A stretch of 64,000 bases of DNA from Acinetobacter sp. XS-4. GTDB taxonomy: Bacteria > Pseudomonadota > Gammaproteobacteria > Pseudomonadales > Moraxellaceae. Where the stretch lies: the NCBI RefSeq assembly GCF_023920705.1, contig NZ_CP094657.1, positions 3,844,001 through 3,908,000 on the forward strand, written 5' to 3'. Position 1 is the stretch's first letter. Each line of letters opens with the position of its first letter. The position numbers and the translations under genes are program-made. The notes below the pieces were generated by a model. That model was not told the DNA's origin. It did not search any database and saw only the letters and a program-made list of their open reading frames with translations. Below are positions 29,501 through 39,212 of this stretch, piece by piece.

Positions 29501-30130
29501 TTATTTAAAGAACAACCATGCCAATAAAGCTAAGATTACTAAAATAATAATAGTGATTAAACCAACTGAGGCATTCTTCTGTTGCTCTTTTTCTTCAGCA
29601 ACACGAGAAACAGGCTCTTCAAAGGCAACAGGTGCCTGTTGCGGTTTTACATTAATATCTACGCCTTCCGGGATCGGCGCAGGTTTTGGAATAGAAATAT
29701 TTTGCGGCATGCCATCGCGACTAACCTCTATTTCCACAGCACGCTCTGTAAGACTCGGCATTCCTTGATCACTTAAATCTTGGGTTGATGCCGTATTTAC
29801 AGGTTCTACTTCAATTTCAGGCAAATCTAATATTTCTTTCGCAGGCGCTAATACAGAAAACTTAAAGCTAGCAAATTGAACAATATCGCCATCATGCAAC
29901 TGTTTTTCTTGCTCAATACGAATATCGTTTATGAATGTGCCATTCGATGAATTAAGGTCTTGCACCCATAGCAATTGATCTTTTAAAAGCAAAGCAGCAT
30001 GGCGACGTGAAATTTCAGCAGCTTGTAACAAGACATCAGCATCCTGATGGCGCCCAACCAACATATCACGATCAACACTAATTTCTTGGCCAGTAATTTC
30101 GCCAGTAATTGCTTGTAATTTCCAAGTCAT
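29501..30130 (-). CDS. FHA-domain protein with C-terminal membrane anchor
   Basis: The 209-residue protein has an N-terminal FHA domain (about residues 20-95) with the key phosphothreonine-binding pattern: GR near 26, ISRRHAAL near 43 and DLNSSNGTFIND near 58. A Pro/Glu-rich linker follows, then a single C-terminal helix (SVGLITIIILVILALLAWLFFK) as a tail anchor, so the FHA domain faces the cytoplasm. It starts 40 bases after gspD in the same direction. A link to type II secretion or to a Ser/Thr kinase is suggested by position only. Confidence 0.85.
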   Translation of the reverse strand: MTWKLQAITGEITGQEISVDRDMLVGRHQDADVLLQAAEISRRHAALLLKDQLLWVQDLNSSNGTFINDIRIEQEKQLHDGDIVQFASFKFSVLAPAKEILDLPEIEVEPVNTASTQDLSDQGMPSLTERAVEIEVSRDGMPQNISIPKPAPIPEGVDINVKPQQAPVAFEEPVSRVAEEKEQQKNASVGLITIIILVILALLAWLFFK

Positions 30131-30169
30131 GCGTATGTCCTATTCATTTTTATCAATCATAACATGCTA

Positions 30170-32446
30170 CTACTGCACTGTGCTTGGACGCAGTGTCGTT
30201 GTTGTTACGGTATTTTTAGTACGATTAACTTCAGGTTCGGGCAACTGCAAGGTTTGCTTTCGAACCACAGGCTCTACTGCTACAGGTGTTATTACTGTCG
30301 AGCTTTTACCACCTGAAGGAACCTGTTGATAATTTTTGGGCTGAGAGCCAATATCTGGTGGTGTCATTTTTTGATTATAGACGTCATCAACCTGTTCAGG
30401 CAGTTTGGCAAAGTTGCCATTTCTATCCATCGCCAATTGCAAGCTGTAAAGCTGGTTATAACGCTGCTGAGACAAACGGCGCACATCATTCGCATCACCC
30501 ACAATTGTTGGATGAATAAAAACAAGAAGATTACGCTTCGTATTACTTCGACTGTCTGACCGGAATAATCTGCCTACATATGGAATACTACTTAACCCCG
30601 GAATACCTTGACGGCTAAGCTCAACATCATCAGACACTAAACCACCTAAAACAACTGTTTGTCCATGTTCGGCCAATACAGCAGTTTTAATAGCACGTTT
30701 ATTGGTAATTAAATCGGCTGCTTGCCCTTTACTAGTCTGAACATTCGAAACTTCTTGCTCAACTTCAAGACGAACCGTACCGCCTTCACCGATATGCGGA
30801 ACAACTTTTAATGTCACACCCACATCTTTACGTTCAACAGTTGTATAGGGATTGATACCTGTACTATTCGTAGTGACTGACCCTGTTACAAATGGAACGT
30901 TCTGACCGACAACGATATAAGCCTCTTCATTGTCCATTGTCACAATCGATGGGGTCGACAGTAAGTTTGACTTAGTGTTGCTTTTGAGTGCTTGAATTAA
31001 TGCACCATAAGCCTTGCGGGAGTTCTCAAAATTCCCCAAAGCAAAAGTTGCACCATTACCTTTATTGGTACCGCCAGCAATAGCGGACGCCGCTCCAGCA
31101 GAACCACCCGACAAATAACCAGCAGCAATTGAAGATAAACTCGCCCCCACATTACTAAAGCTAAGTAAACCAATCCCACTAGATAAATCACCTAATGCCC
31201 ATTGGATACCAAGCTGATCAGAGTCATCTCCTGAAACCTCAATAATTGCAGCTTCAATCAAAACTTGCTGACGGCGAACATCGAGCTGCTGAATAGCAGA
31301 TTCAATTTCACGCATTAATTGTGGATCAGCCTTAACCACTAACGAGTTTTGAGCATTATCCGCAATAATGCTTACACCATTTTGGCTAAAGCTAGAAATA
31401 TTGTTCTGATTACTATTATTTGAATTACCATTTAGATTAATAGATGGCGTAGAAATTGAGCTACCATTTGAACCAGATGAAGATGAGCTGGAATTCTGGT
31501 TATTACTCATTAAATTATTGATCGGATTCGACGAGTTAGAAGAATTATTATTGCTATTTGAAGAAGAAACAGCTTGCCCTGTTACAAGGCCTTGCAAAAT
31601 CTCAGATAAATTTTTTGCACTTGCATATTTCAATCGAAAAACTTTTAAGCCACCTAAACGGTCTGCTGAAGGCACATCCAGCATTTCAATCATGTGACGA
31701 ATACGCTTACGTGTTTCAGGATCACCCTTTACTAAAATACGATTCGTTCGGTTGTCTGCAATAATACGAATCCGTGCACCGTTAAAATCTTTCGAAGCCC
31801 CCGTTGCGCTCATCGCCTCAAGTTGAGTAATGATTTCTTCTGCCTGACTTGATTGCAAGTTAATAGCTTCAATATCATTTTGCCCCGTACCGTCGAGGTT
31901 ACGAATGATATTTTCAAGTTGGTAGATATTTGCAGCTCGATCCGAAACAATCAGCGCATTAGTGCCTGCTATCGCAGCCATATGTGCAAATTGAGGCATT
32001 AAAGGGCGAAGTGCCGGGATCAAATCATTTGGATTCGTATTTTCAAGCCAAATAACTCGAGTGACGACTTGATCACCACGCTGCCTATTTCTAGAGTCGT
32101 AAGGAATTCCCGAATTTTTAACATTACTATCTGGCACCAGTTTGATAGTGTTCCCAGAAGGAATTGCCACAACCCCATTTACATTTAAGACCCCAAGAAA
32201 AAGATCATAAACTTCATCTTTATTGAGGGGTTTATTCGATATTACTGTGACATTGCCACGCACTCGCGGATCTACTGCAAAGTTTTTCCCCGTGATGTCT
32301 GCAACTTCATTAATAAATGCAGTTAAGTCAGCATCACGTAAATTGATCTTCCATGTCTGGGCATAAACGCTGCTACTCACTGTCGCAATCAATGGGGCAG
32401 CTGCAAGTAATGCCCAAAGTGGACGTTGATGATTCAATAAAGCCAT
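30170..32446 (-). CDS. gspD: type II secretion system secretin GspD
   Basis: The 758-residue protein has a signal peptide ending VYA-QTWKINLRD, N0 domain, repeated N1-N3 domains (AANIYQLENIIRNLDG, NRILVKGDPETRKRIR), a Ser/Asn-rich low-complexity insert near residues 290-355, and the secretin core with VPHIGEGGTVRLEVEQEVS and KRNLLVFIHPTIV. It forms the outer-membrane pore for folded exoproteins (lipases and others in Acinetobacter). AGGAA precedes the ATG. The C-terminal tail is Pro/Thr/Val-rich. Confidence 0.95.
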   Translation of the reverse strand: MALLNHQRPLWALLAAAPLIATVSSSVYAQTWKINLRDADLTAFINEVADITGKNFAVDPRVRGNVTVISNKPLNKDEVYDLFLGVLNVNGVVAIPSGNTIKLVPDSNVKNSGIPYDSRNRQRGDQVVTRVIWLENTNPNDLIPALRPLMPQFAHMAAIAGTNALIVSDRAANIYQLENIIRNLDGTGQNDIEAINLQSSQAEEIITQLEAMSATGASKDFNGARIRIIADNRTNRILVKGDPETRKRIRHMIEMLDVPSADRLGGLKVFRLKYASAKNLSEILQGLVTGQAVSSSNSNNNSSNSSNPINNLMSNNQNSSSSSSGSNGSSISTPSINLNGNSNNSNQNNISSFSQNGVSIIADNAQNSLVVKADPQLMREIESAIQQLDVRRQQVLIEAAIIEVSGDDSDQLGIQWALGDLSSGIGLLSFSNVGASLSSIAAGYLSGGSAGAASAIAGGTNKGNGATFALGNFENSRKAYGALIQALKSNTKSNLLSTPSIVTMDNEEAYIVVGQNVPFVTGSVTTNSTGINPYTTVERKDVGVTLKVVPHIGEGGTVRLEVEQEVSNVQTSKGQAADLITNKRAIKTAVLAEHGQTVVLGGLVSDDVELSRQGIPGLSSIPYVGRLFRSDSRSNTKRNLLVFIHPTIVGDANDVRRLSQQRYNQLYSLQLAMDRNGNFAKLPEQVDDVYNQKMTPPDIGSQPKNYQQVPSGGKSSTVITPVAVEPVVRKQTLQLPEPEVNRTKNTVTTTTLRPSTVQ

Positions 32447-32487
32447 AACTTGCGATAATTCCTAACTCTTATGGTGACGTGTTATCA

Positions 32488-33324
32488 CTAAAAATTTTGT
32501 TGTATGGTCATCACTTGATCACCACGTTTTATTTCTAATTTCACTTGCCCAGCTCGACGAGCCTGTTCAAGTAACTGCACATCCGTTTGTCCTTGCCCAA
32601 CCGTTTGACCATTTAAAGAAACAATCCGGTCACCCGGCCTTAAACCTAACTTATTTCGAAGCGCAGTGGGTGTACGTTCTGTAACTTCAAAACCTTCGCC
32701 TGAGTTCCCGCTTACCCCCATATCTTTGAGGTACTGCTCTCGATTCCCCTGCATTTGCTGAATAGCCTGTCCTAACGCCTCTTGAGTCGTATTAACAGGT
32801 GCCGATGACTGAGGCGTAGTCGCAGCTGGTTGTGAGGCATCTGGCGTCATAGGTTGATATAAACCGTTTGGCAAACCTTTAAACTGAAGTTCACGCGTAC
32901 TTCCATTACCTTGACGCAATATCACGTGATCCCAATAAACTTCTGCTAGTTGGTAAGATGTAGACCCTATTGTTTCTCCCACCCGATACCGGTCAGCAGT
33001 ATTATCAAGCTTAATAACAGCCGAAGAAAAACGGTTCGGATAACCCAGCATCACGCCTTGTAATTCTAGGTTGACATTTTCCTGAGCTGCATTGGCTGAA
33101 GGTTCATTAAAAAGTGAAAAAGTACTAATGTTAGGAATTTGCGGTTGCTGTGATCCTAACTCCACCCGATCAAACTGCATCATTTGAGGAGGCGCAATCA
33201 CCCACCAAAACAATGAAGCCAATTTCCAACACAGCCATAAAACTAAAACGGCAAATACAACTACACTTAACCGATCTAGTTTTTGCCATTGTAGGTGCTG
33301 TAATTTTTCAATCCATACTTTCAT
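32488..33324 (-). CDS. gspC: type II secretion system protein GspC
   Basis: The 278-residue protein has one N-terminal transmembrane helix (VVVFAVLVLWLCWKLASLFWW), then the periplasmic HR domain (FSLFNEP to LPNGLYQ), a Gln/Ala/Thr-rich linker and a C-terminal PDZ domain (LRPGDRIVSLNGQTVGQG). It connects the inner-membrane platform to GspD. Its ATG overlaps the gspN stop (TAATG), so translation is coupled; gspD follows after 41 bases. Confidence 0.92.
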   Translation of the reverse strand: MKVWIEKLQHLQWQKLDRLSVVVFAVLVLWLCWKLASLFWWVIAPPQMMQFDRVELGSQQPQIPNISTFSLFNEPSANAAQENVNLELQGVMLGYPNRFSSAVIKLDNTADRYRVGETIGSTSYQLAEVYWDHVILRQGNGSTRELQFKGLPNGLYQPMTPDASQPAATTPQSSAPVNTTQEALGQAIQQMQGNREQYLKDMGVSGNSGEGFEVTERTPTALRNKLGLRPGDRIVSLNGQTVGQGQTDVQLLEQARRAGQVKLEIKRGDQVMTIQQNF

Positions 33325-34067
33325 TAGCTACCCCCTTGTACTAAAGGTTGGCGAGAACTAATGACAAATGTATCTAAACCAGCTTTTCCATCATAAGACG
33401 GGATATTCAGTAATAATCTTTGCGTAAGCTGCACATCAAGCATCATATTGGCATCTAATAAAAGGTTTGCCATTTTTTGACTGCGTTGATCACGTATATC
33501 AACTTGTAATTGTCCATTTTGATCCGTTAATTGCCCATTTAAAGAAGGCATATTCATCCGGTCTTGACGGTCACCCATATTATAAATTAAAGCACCGCCA
33601 CCCCAATGCAATTGACCATCAACTGCAGCAAAACCTTGCTCTTTTTTATAATTAAAATCAATATCTTTTAACTGGATGCTGTTCACAGGCCATTGCCAGT
33701 TCACAATTTGTTTTAATGTTTCTGGCGCAATTTGACCATTCATTGCCCTTACAAGTACTTTTTTACCAACACCATAGGCCATTACCCCAGATAACTGGGT
33801 ATTTCCACTATGGATATCTACATCAGCAGCGAACCTTAATAAAAATAGGTCTAGAGGTCTAGTTTTCCAATGAATAGAACCTCTCAAAGTACCGCGCCGC
33901 CAATCTGCTTGGCCTTGCCAGATATTTCCACTTACATTGTGTAGAGTTTGATTATTCTTTGAAAATTTAGAAATAAGCCAAGTCGCTGGGATCTGTAAAA
34001 TAATAAAAATTAAAAATGCAATGAGTGCAAATAACCACCACTTCCATTGCTTAGACTTTTTCTTCAT
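33324..34067 (-). CDS. gspN: type II secretion system protein GspN
   Basis: The 247-residue protein has an N-terminal membrane anchor (WWLFALIAFLIFIILQIPATWLI) and a periplasmic domain with NVSGNIWQGQADWRRG and GTLRGSIHWKTRPL, typical of GspN. It is an accessory part of the secretion apparatus in some species. It heads the gspN-gspC-gspD-FHA block. The remaining T2SS genes are not in this window. Confidence 0.85.
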   Translation of the reverse strand: MKKKSKQWKWWLFALIAFLIFIILQIPATWLISKFSKNNQTLHNVSGNIWQGQADWRRGTLRGSIHWKTRPLDLFLLRFAADVDIHSGNTQLSGVMAYGVGKKVLVRAMNGQIAPETLKQIVNWQWPVNSIQLKDIDFNYKKEQGFAAVDGQLHWGGGALIYNMGDRQDRMNMPSLNGQLTDQNGQLQVDIRDQRSQKMANLLLDANMMLDVQLTQRLLLNIPSYDGKAGLDTFVISSRQPLVQGGS

Positions 34068-34166
34068 TCAGCCTTACCAACATGCAAATTATCGTCCTTA
34101 TTTTGAGAGTAGCTCCCTAGTCTGACATTATGCATACTTTTTCAACATCGCCAATTCACTTCATAT

Positions 34167-34191
34167 AAAAAAACCAAGCAATCGGGCTTGG
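34167..34191 (-). terminator. orphan leftward terminator upstream of gspN
   Basis: CCAAGC pairs with GCTTGG across AATCGG, with seven T residues following on the minus strand. No leftward gene ends here: the H-NS gene has its own terminator at 34354-34384. The 332-base gap 34068-34399 holds no ORF (see findings). Confidence 0.75.
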
Positions 34192-34353
34192 CTTCGGTAT
34201 TAAGACTATAAGTTGAACGTATGACAAAATCATGAAAACTGAGTGCTAAAAGAACTAAATGCAAATTTGATCTCAACAATGTATTTAAAGATGAATTTAA
34301 ACACTCAATTTCTTAAATAATATTTACAGCACGCTTTAGATATTTTCATGCAT

Positions 34354-34384
34354 AAAAAAACCAGGCAAATCTGCCTGGTTTTTT
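34354..34384. terminator. terminator of the H-NS-family gene
   Basis: AACCAGGCA pairs with TGCCTGGTT across AATC between A and T runs, 16 bases beyond the stop at 34400. It can work in both directions. Confidence 0.85.
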
Positions 34385-34399
34385 AAATCGGCAATACGA

Positions 34400-34726
34400 T
34401 TAGATTAAGAAATCTTCAAGTTTTGCGCCTTTTTCAATTTCAGCAACTAACCAGCGTGGTTGTTTACCACGGCCAGTCCAAGTCTCTTCAGAATTGTTTT
34501 TGTTGCGGTAACGTGGCTCAACAGATTTACGTGTTGTTTTCTTACGCTTTTGAGCGCCAAACTCAAGAAGTTGTTCAACACTAAAACCTACATTTTCAGC
34601 GATCTCGATAATTTGATTATAAGCATCTTCGATTGCTTGATCTTTTTTACTTGCAATTAAAGCTTCCGCTTCTTCTTGTAAGCGTTTTAACTCTTCAACA
34701 GATAATTCACTGATATCCGGTTTCAT
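34400..34726 (-). CDS. H-NS-family nucleoid protein
   Basis: The 108-residue protein has an N-terminal coiled coil (ISELSVEELKRLQEEAEALI) for oligomerisation, a linker rich in Lys/Arg, and the C-terminal DNA-binding motif TWTGRGKQPRW, the hallmark of H-NS-type domains that enter the minor groove of AT-rich DNA. It is likely a global silencer of AT-rich and acquired genes. The ATG at 34726 has GGAGT about 9 bases upstream; the 34753 start is unsupported. Monocistronic. Confidence 0.92.
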   Translation of the reverse strand: MKPDISELSVEELKRLQEEAEALIASKKDQAIEDAYNQIIEIAENVGFSVEQLLEFGAQKRKKTTRKSVEPRYRNKNNSEETWTGRGKQPRWLVAEIEKGAKLEDFLI

Positions 34727-34920
34727 TAATAAATACTCCAGTCTTACAGACAATTCAAAATAATACAGACAAAATTTAAAAAGATAAAATCAAGACCAAT
34801 ATTATTTATAATCTATTCAATAAGCAATAGTTTGAAAGCCATGTTCATCAGAATAACTAAAAAAATTACCTTTTAATTACATTACCAATTATAAATGAAA
34901 TATATTTTATTAATATTTAT

Positions 34921-35361
34921 TTAAGATAAATGTATTAAGTCATGGCCAACTGTTTTTTCTAGCTCAATAATTTTTTGTTTTATTTCCTGAGGTATTTCAC
35001 ATTTTCGTTCTGTTAATTTATCTACGCAGACCATAACAGCTTCACCAGTAGCCACGATTTGTTGTTGTGCCTCACTCCATAATATATAAGCCATACGGAA
35101 TGCACTATTACGGAGCTCTTCCACGCGAACACCGACTTTCAATTCATCTGGATAAAAAACTGGCTTTAAATATTTACACTGACTTGAAGCTACAACGGTA
35201 TATAATTGCGGCGTTAATATATTTATAGCTTCCATATATAAAATACGTGAGCTTTCAATATATCGATAATATTGTACATTATTGACATGACCGAAAGCGT
35301 CCATATCTCCCCACGCTACTTTCTGTTCATATATTATCGGGTAGACAGACAGTTCTTTCAT
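34921..35361 (-). CDS. acyl-CoA thioesterase, YbgC/FadM type
   Basis: The 146-residue hotdog protein has the 4-hydroxybenzoyl-CoA thioesterase signature WGDMDAFGHVNNVQYYRYIESSR near residues 17-39; the Asp is the catalytic residue in this group. The second half includes FYPDELKVGVRVEELRNSAF. It probably hydrolyses acyl-CoA in the cytoplasm; the substrate is unknown. Its ATG is only 7 bases past the stop of the hemY-like gene, so it is the last gene of the haem block. Confidence 0.85.
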   Translation of the reverse strand: MKELSVYPIIYEQKVAWGDMDAFGHVNNVQYYRYIESSRILYMEAINILTPQLYTVVASSQCKYLKPVFYPDELKVGVRVEELRNSAFRMAYILWSEAQQQIVATGEAVMVCVDKLTERKCEIPQEIKQKIIELEKTVGHDLIHLS

Positions 35362-35368
35362 TTTTGCC

Positions 35369-36562
35369 TCATATTTTAAATTTTAAAAAATTCGCATCAT
35401 TTTCAAAGATTAGGTTTAACTGTTTGATTAACACTTCATCTTCTTTAAGCGTAGACTTAATACGTAAATAGCTCATTAAAATATTATCTGGATATAATGA
35501 TAATAATGTTTCAGCCTCTACTTGACGTCCAGTTGCCATATAGACATGCCATTTTGCAAAGGTTAAAACTGGCAAATTCATATATTGATTTTCAAATTCA
35601 ATAATTTTTTCTTCGACATCTGCATAGTCTGGGACTTGTTTCAGCAGTTGTTGCTGAAACCACAGGTAAAACACTTCTGGATCGAACTGTTCTTTTAATA
35701 AGTGTAGTGTTAAGGCTGCATGCTGCATGCTCATATCAGGAATACGCGCCAATAGCTTGAGCCATAACAACTTACTACTATAAGGTCGAGTTTGAATCTC
35801 AGACTCTAAATCTAAATAACGTTGTTGCAAGGCATGTAGGTCGTCAATAGAAGCTTCATCAAACTGCTGAAGAAGTTGCTGCAACCATAAATCACGGTGC
35901 TCAGCATCTAGCAAACCATACTTCATTGAACGTAAATATACCCATGGGTGTTGCAGCGCCAATTGCCCCCATAATGCAGTTAATCGTTGCTGGTAGGCAG
36001 TTTCAATTTCCTCAAGCCAAGGCGATAACTGATGCTGATATAAAAACTCAAGATGAGTTAATGCACGTTCAGCTTCATTTTGGGCTAAAAAGATTTCGAT
36101 TCGCTCTAACTCTGCCAGTTCAAATGCCATAGGCGGTGATTGATCTAAAGCAGCTAATGCTTTTGGATAATCCCCACTTGCAACTAAAAACTTGGCATCA
36201 ATGATATTTTTTAAAAGCGCTGACTGAGTAAAAACACGTTCAATAAATACACGTTGGTCTTCAGCGGCCTCTAATAACCAGACGATACCTAATTGTTCAT
36301 AGGGGTGAAGGTTTTTAAACTGGAAAATGTTTTCACTTTTCCTCTGTTCTCGAGAGGAATAACGTTTAATCCAAAGCCATAAAAGTTGTGCAATAAAACT
36401 CATGACCACAAAAGCTAGGGTTAAACCCCAGACATTTGATTGCAACTGCAATTGTCGCCAGTAGATATAGACATACCCCATTCCATAGCCGTAGCTCAAT
36501 AAAGCTAAAGCGGCAAAGAGTATTAAACTAATTACGAAATAAACCGACAGGAGGTGTTTCAT
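35369..36562 (-). CDS. hemY: HemY-like membrane protein of haem operon
   Basis: The 397-residue protein has two N-terminal helices (LLSVYFVISLILFAALALLS and VWGLTLAFVVMSFIAQLLW), followed by an all-helical tetratricopeptide-like region with YPKALAALDQ and EAERALTHLEFLY. This matches the bacterial HemY of hemCDXY operons, which is not the protoporphyrinogen oxidase of the same name. The role is undefined but conserved with tetrapyrrole genes. AGGAGG precedes the ATG, 9 bases after hemX. Confidence 0.82.
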   Translation of the reverse strand: MKHLLSVYFVISLILFAALALLSYGYGMGYVYIYWRQLQLQSNVWGLTLAFVVMSFIAQLLWLWIKRYSSREQRKSENIFQFKNLHPYEQLGIVWLLEAAEDQRVFIERVFTQSALLKNIIDAKFLVASGDYPKALAALDQSPPMAFELAELERIEIFLAQNEAERALTHLEFLYQHQLSPWLEEIETAYQQRLTALWGQLALQHPWVYLRSMKYGLLDAEHRDLWLQQLLQQFDEASIDDLHALQQRYLDLESEIQTRPYSSKLLWLKLLARIPDMSMQHAALTLHLLKEQFDPEVFYLWFQQQLLKQVPDYADVEEKIIEFENQYMNLPVLTFAKWHVYMATGRQVEAETLLSLYPDNILMSYLRIKSTLKEDEVLIKQLNLIFENDANFLKFKI

Positions 36563-36571
36563 ATCTCCTCC

Positions 36572-37414
36572 TTATGAGCCAATTAGACCAAGTGTAGATA
36601 ATTTAGGAACAGGCACGACAGATAAATGTGCCACTTTAGCAATACGTTTTTTTAACTGCTGACTCGTTGCATCGGGCATTTCATCTAGCTTTTGCATCAC
36701 AGATTGCAACTCGTTTTGGTACTCTGTCATTTTGCCTTGATTGAGTGCCTGTTCAGCAATTAATAATCGTAATTGCACTTCTTTGAGCACCACGCTTCGA
36801 TTCATTAAATTAATAGACGGCGTTTCTACTTTTTCTATACGGAACCATCTTTTCCACCAAGATACAGACTCGGATTGATCCATCTCAAGTTTAGGCTGAG
36901 CTAAGGCTTGCTGAATATTTTTATCAATCGTCTGTAATAAATCATCAATCAATTGATGACGTTGATTTTGGGCCAAACTGAATTGTTGAACTGCTTGTTT
37001 ATCCTGCTCAAGCGATTGGTTCAAGCTATGTTGCAATGCAGGTGCAATTTCATAGTGTGCAAGGGATTGCTGTAACTGACTTAATTGATCAACCGCATAA
37101 ATCAATTGTTGTTGATCAATTGCAAATTGAATTAAATCTAACTTTTGTTTAATTAAAACTGTAGGAGCAATACCTGCTGGTGGAGCATCTGGATGAGCCA
37201 CTGAACTCAGTTTATCGCCTGTATTTACAGGTTGATTCTGTAGTTGTCGCTGTAAAGCAACCAATTGATCATTTAGATTGGCATAGTGCTGTTCTGATTG
37301 AAGCAGACTTTGCTTAAGCTCGGGAACAGTACGAGAAATTTGCCACATATCGTAACTGAGCTTAGCCAACCAAGCCATGCCCAGTAAAATGATGATAGAA
37401 ACAAGTTTTCTCAT
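36572..37414 (-). CDS. hemX: HemX-like membrane protein of haem operon
   Basis: The 280-residue protein has one N-terminal transmembrane helix (KLVSIIILLGMAWLAKLSY) and a long Gln/Leu-rich coiled-coil periplasmic part. It resembles the HemX proteins once annotated as uroporphyrin-III methyltransferase; it lacks the SAM-binding methylase core, so no enzyme activity is expected. It lies 8 bases after hemD. Confidence 0.8.
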   Translation of the reverse strand: MRKLVSIIILLGMAWLAKLSYDMWQISRTVPELKQSLLQSEQHYANLNDQLVALQRQLQNQPVNTGDKLSSVAHPDAPPAGIAPTVLIKQKLDLIQFAIDQQQLIYAVDQLSQLQQSLAHYEIAPALQHSLNQSLEQDKQAVQQFSLAQNQRHQLIDDLLQTIDKNIQQALAQPKLEMDQSESVSWWKRWFRIEKVETPSINLMNRSVVLKEVQLRLLIAEQALNQGKMTEYQNELQSVMQKLDEMPDATSQQLKKRIAKVAHLSVVPVPKLSTLGLIGS

Positions 37415-37422
37415 ATAAATCC

Positions 37423-38190
37423 TTATAATGCCTGAATGTGATGAATCATCCCCGAAGGCGATAAATTTTCAAGTTGAATAATGTGAAAATAAGCCTGTTG
37501 TTGATCGCGATATTCTTTAACAATTTGAAAAAGTCGTGGTCCTAAAACCAAATATACACAATCAGGTTGCACATTATTTTTTGAACAAAGCTCTAACCAA
37601 TATTTCCAGCTGGCCTCACTGGTAATTAAGACTAGCCATTTGTTTAAATTATAATTTGAATTCTGTGTCAGATGTTTGAATGTAGAATATGAGGCTTCTG
37701 GGCATTGCCGATGATATAAAACGAAATTTAAAATCTGAATGCCTTGCTGCTGCAAAGTTTCCATCATAAATTGACGTCCACCCTCTCCTCGCCAAAAAGC
37801 GATGCTACCAGCTTGCTTCATGTTATGAAGAATAGGTAGATTCAACATCCCTTCTGAGGTTTCAACATCTGGAATATGTGCTTCTATTCCATATTCATTT
37901 AGACAATTGGCCGTTGACTGTCCAACGGCAATCCACTGAATATGTTTTAAGGCAGCTAGTTTTAAGCCGCTTTGTGCCAAATACTTCATCCCCACATCAA
38001 CAGCGGTTGGACTAACGACAACAATAACTTGAGCCTTAACCAAGTGTTGGTAAAGCTGAAGTAAATGTTCAGAAAAAGGTTTGGCAACGAGTTCTAAAAG
38101 AGGTAAAGACTCAACCTGAAATCCCTTATTTTGCAAAACTTCTGTTAGTTCAGTTGCACGAGAATCAGGTCGAGTATTAATAAACAACAT
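37423..38190 (-). CDS. hemD: uroporphyrinogen-III synthase
   Basis: The 255-residue protein begins MLFINTRPDSRATELTEVL, with VVSPTAVDVGMKYL near 75-88 and VAVGQSTANCL near 107. Its two-domain layout is HemD-like. It closes hydroxymethylbilane to uroporphyrinogen III for haem, sirohaem and cobalamin. The family is poorly conserved; identity is strengthened by its place 3 bases after hemC. Confidence 0.9.
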   Translation of the reverse strand: MLFINTRPDSRATELTEVLQNKGFQVESLPLLELVAKPFSEHLLQLYQHLVKAQVIVVVSPTAVDVGMKYLAQSGLKLAALKHIQWIAVGQSTANCLNEYGIEAHIPDVETSEGMLNLPILHNMKQAGSIAFWRGEGGRQFMMETLQQQGIQILNFVLYHRQCPEASYSTFKHLTQNSNYNLNKWLVLITSEASWKYWLELCSKNNVQPDCVYLVLGPRLFQIVKEYRDQQQAYFHIIQLENLSPSGMIHHIQAL

Positions 38191-38193
38191 GGT

Positions 38194-39111
38194 TTAGTAG
38201 AGAGCCTTTAATAGCTCGCCCGCGCCTTGGTCAAGTAAATTTCGAGCAAGGTTTTCACCCAATTGATGAGCATTGCTGGCTTCATCTGTCAGTTCAGCAC
38301 GTAGTAACGTTTGGCCATCAGGACTTCCAACACGCCCTTCAATATGGATTTGTCCATTTTGTAGTGTGGCATAACCTGCAATTGGAACCTGACAACCACC
38401 TTCAAGATAGGCATTAAAAGCACGCTCAGCACGTACACAAACATCAGTTTCTTCGTGTAATAATGGTTGAATTAAAGCTAATACATCTTGGTCAGCTGCA
38501 CGGCATTCCAAGCCCAATGCACCTTGACCCACCGCAGGCAAACTAATATCTGGTGCTAAACAATGACGAATACGTTCTGACAACCCTAAGCGCTTCAAAC
38601 CAGCGCTAGCTAAAATAATAGCATCATATTGACCATCATCTAGCTTTGCTAAACGTGTGCCAACATTTCCACGCAAGTCAATAATTTGCAAATCAGGACG
38701 TTGTTTTAAAATTTGAGATTTACGACGTAAACTTGAGGTACCAACTTTTGCACCTTGAGGTAAGTCAGCAAATTTTTCAAATTGATTTGAAACGAAAGCA
38801 TCTAATGGATCTTCACGTTCACAAATTACTGCCAAGGTTAAACCATCTGGCAAAGCCATCGGGACATCTTTCATTGAATGTACAGCTAAATCTGCACGCC
38901 CATCTAGAAGTGCTGCTTCTAACTCTTTAACAAACAGCCCTTTCCCACCAATTTTTGCTAAAGGAGTATCTAAGATTTTATCGCCCTGCGTGACAAATTT
39001 AACCAACTCCACCGTTAAATCTGGGTGAAGCTCCTGTAATCGGGCACGAATATATTCTGCCTGCCAGAGAGCAAGTGGGCTTTGTCGTGTAGCAATTTTC
39101 AAGGTTTTCAT
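38194..39111 (-). CDS. hemC: porphobilinogen deaminase (hydroxymethylbilane synthase)
   Basis: The 305-residue protein begins [20 protein letters not shown]. The dipyrromethane cofactor attaches to Cys in [12 protein letters not shown] near residue 240. Catalytic parts VHSMKDVP and TSSLRRKSQ and the Asp region are present. It joins four porphobilinogen units. I start at ATG 39111; alternatives at 39123 and 39138 lack a better Shine-Dalgarno and add no family sequence. It heads hemC-hemD-hemX-hemY. Confidence 0.95.
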   Translation of the reverse strand: MKTLKIATRQSPLALWQAEYIRARLQELHPDLTVELVKFVTQGDKILDTPLAKIGGKGLFVKELEAALLDGRADLAVHSMKDVPMALPDGLTLAVICEREDPLDAFVSNQFEKFADLPQGAKVGTSSLRRKSQILKQRPDLQIIDLRGNVGTRLAKLDDGQYDAIILASAGLKRLGLSERIRHCLAPDISLPAVGQGALGLECRAADQDVLALIQPLLHEETDVCVRAERAFNAYLEGGCQVPIAGYATLQNGQIHIEGRVGSPDGQTLLRAELTDEASNAHQLGENLARNLLDQGAGELLKALY

Positions 39112-39212
39112 AAATTCAAGCATGGGCTGGTCAAACAATACACCCTAAACTTAACTTGATCCCTTAAAATTGCAAGTAAAATCTCGCACGTCCAAGATAA
39201 CTCTTTTTAAGT

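Noticed and set aside
35369..36562. HemY as protoporphyrinogen oxidase
   Set aside because: There is no FAD-binding motif; the protein is two membrane helices plus a TPR-like domain, the HemY of hemCDXY operons.
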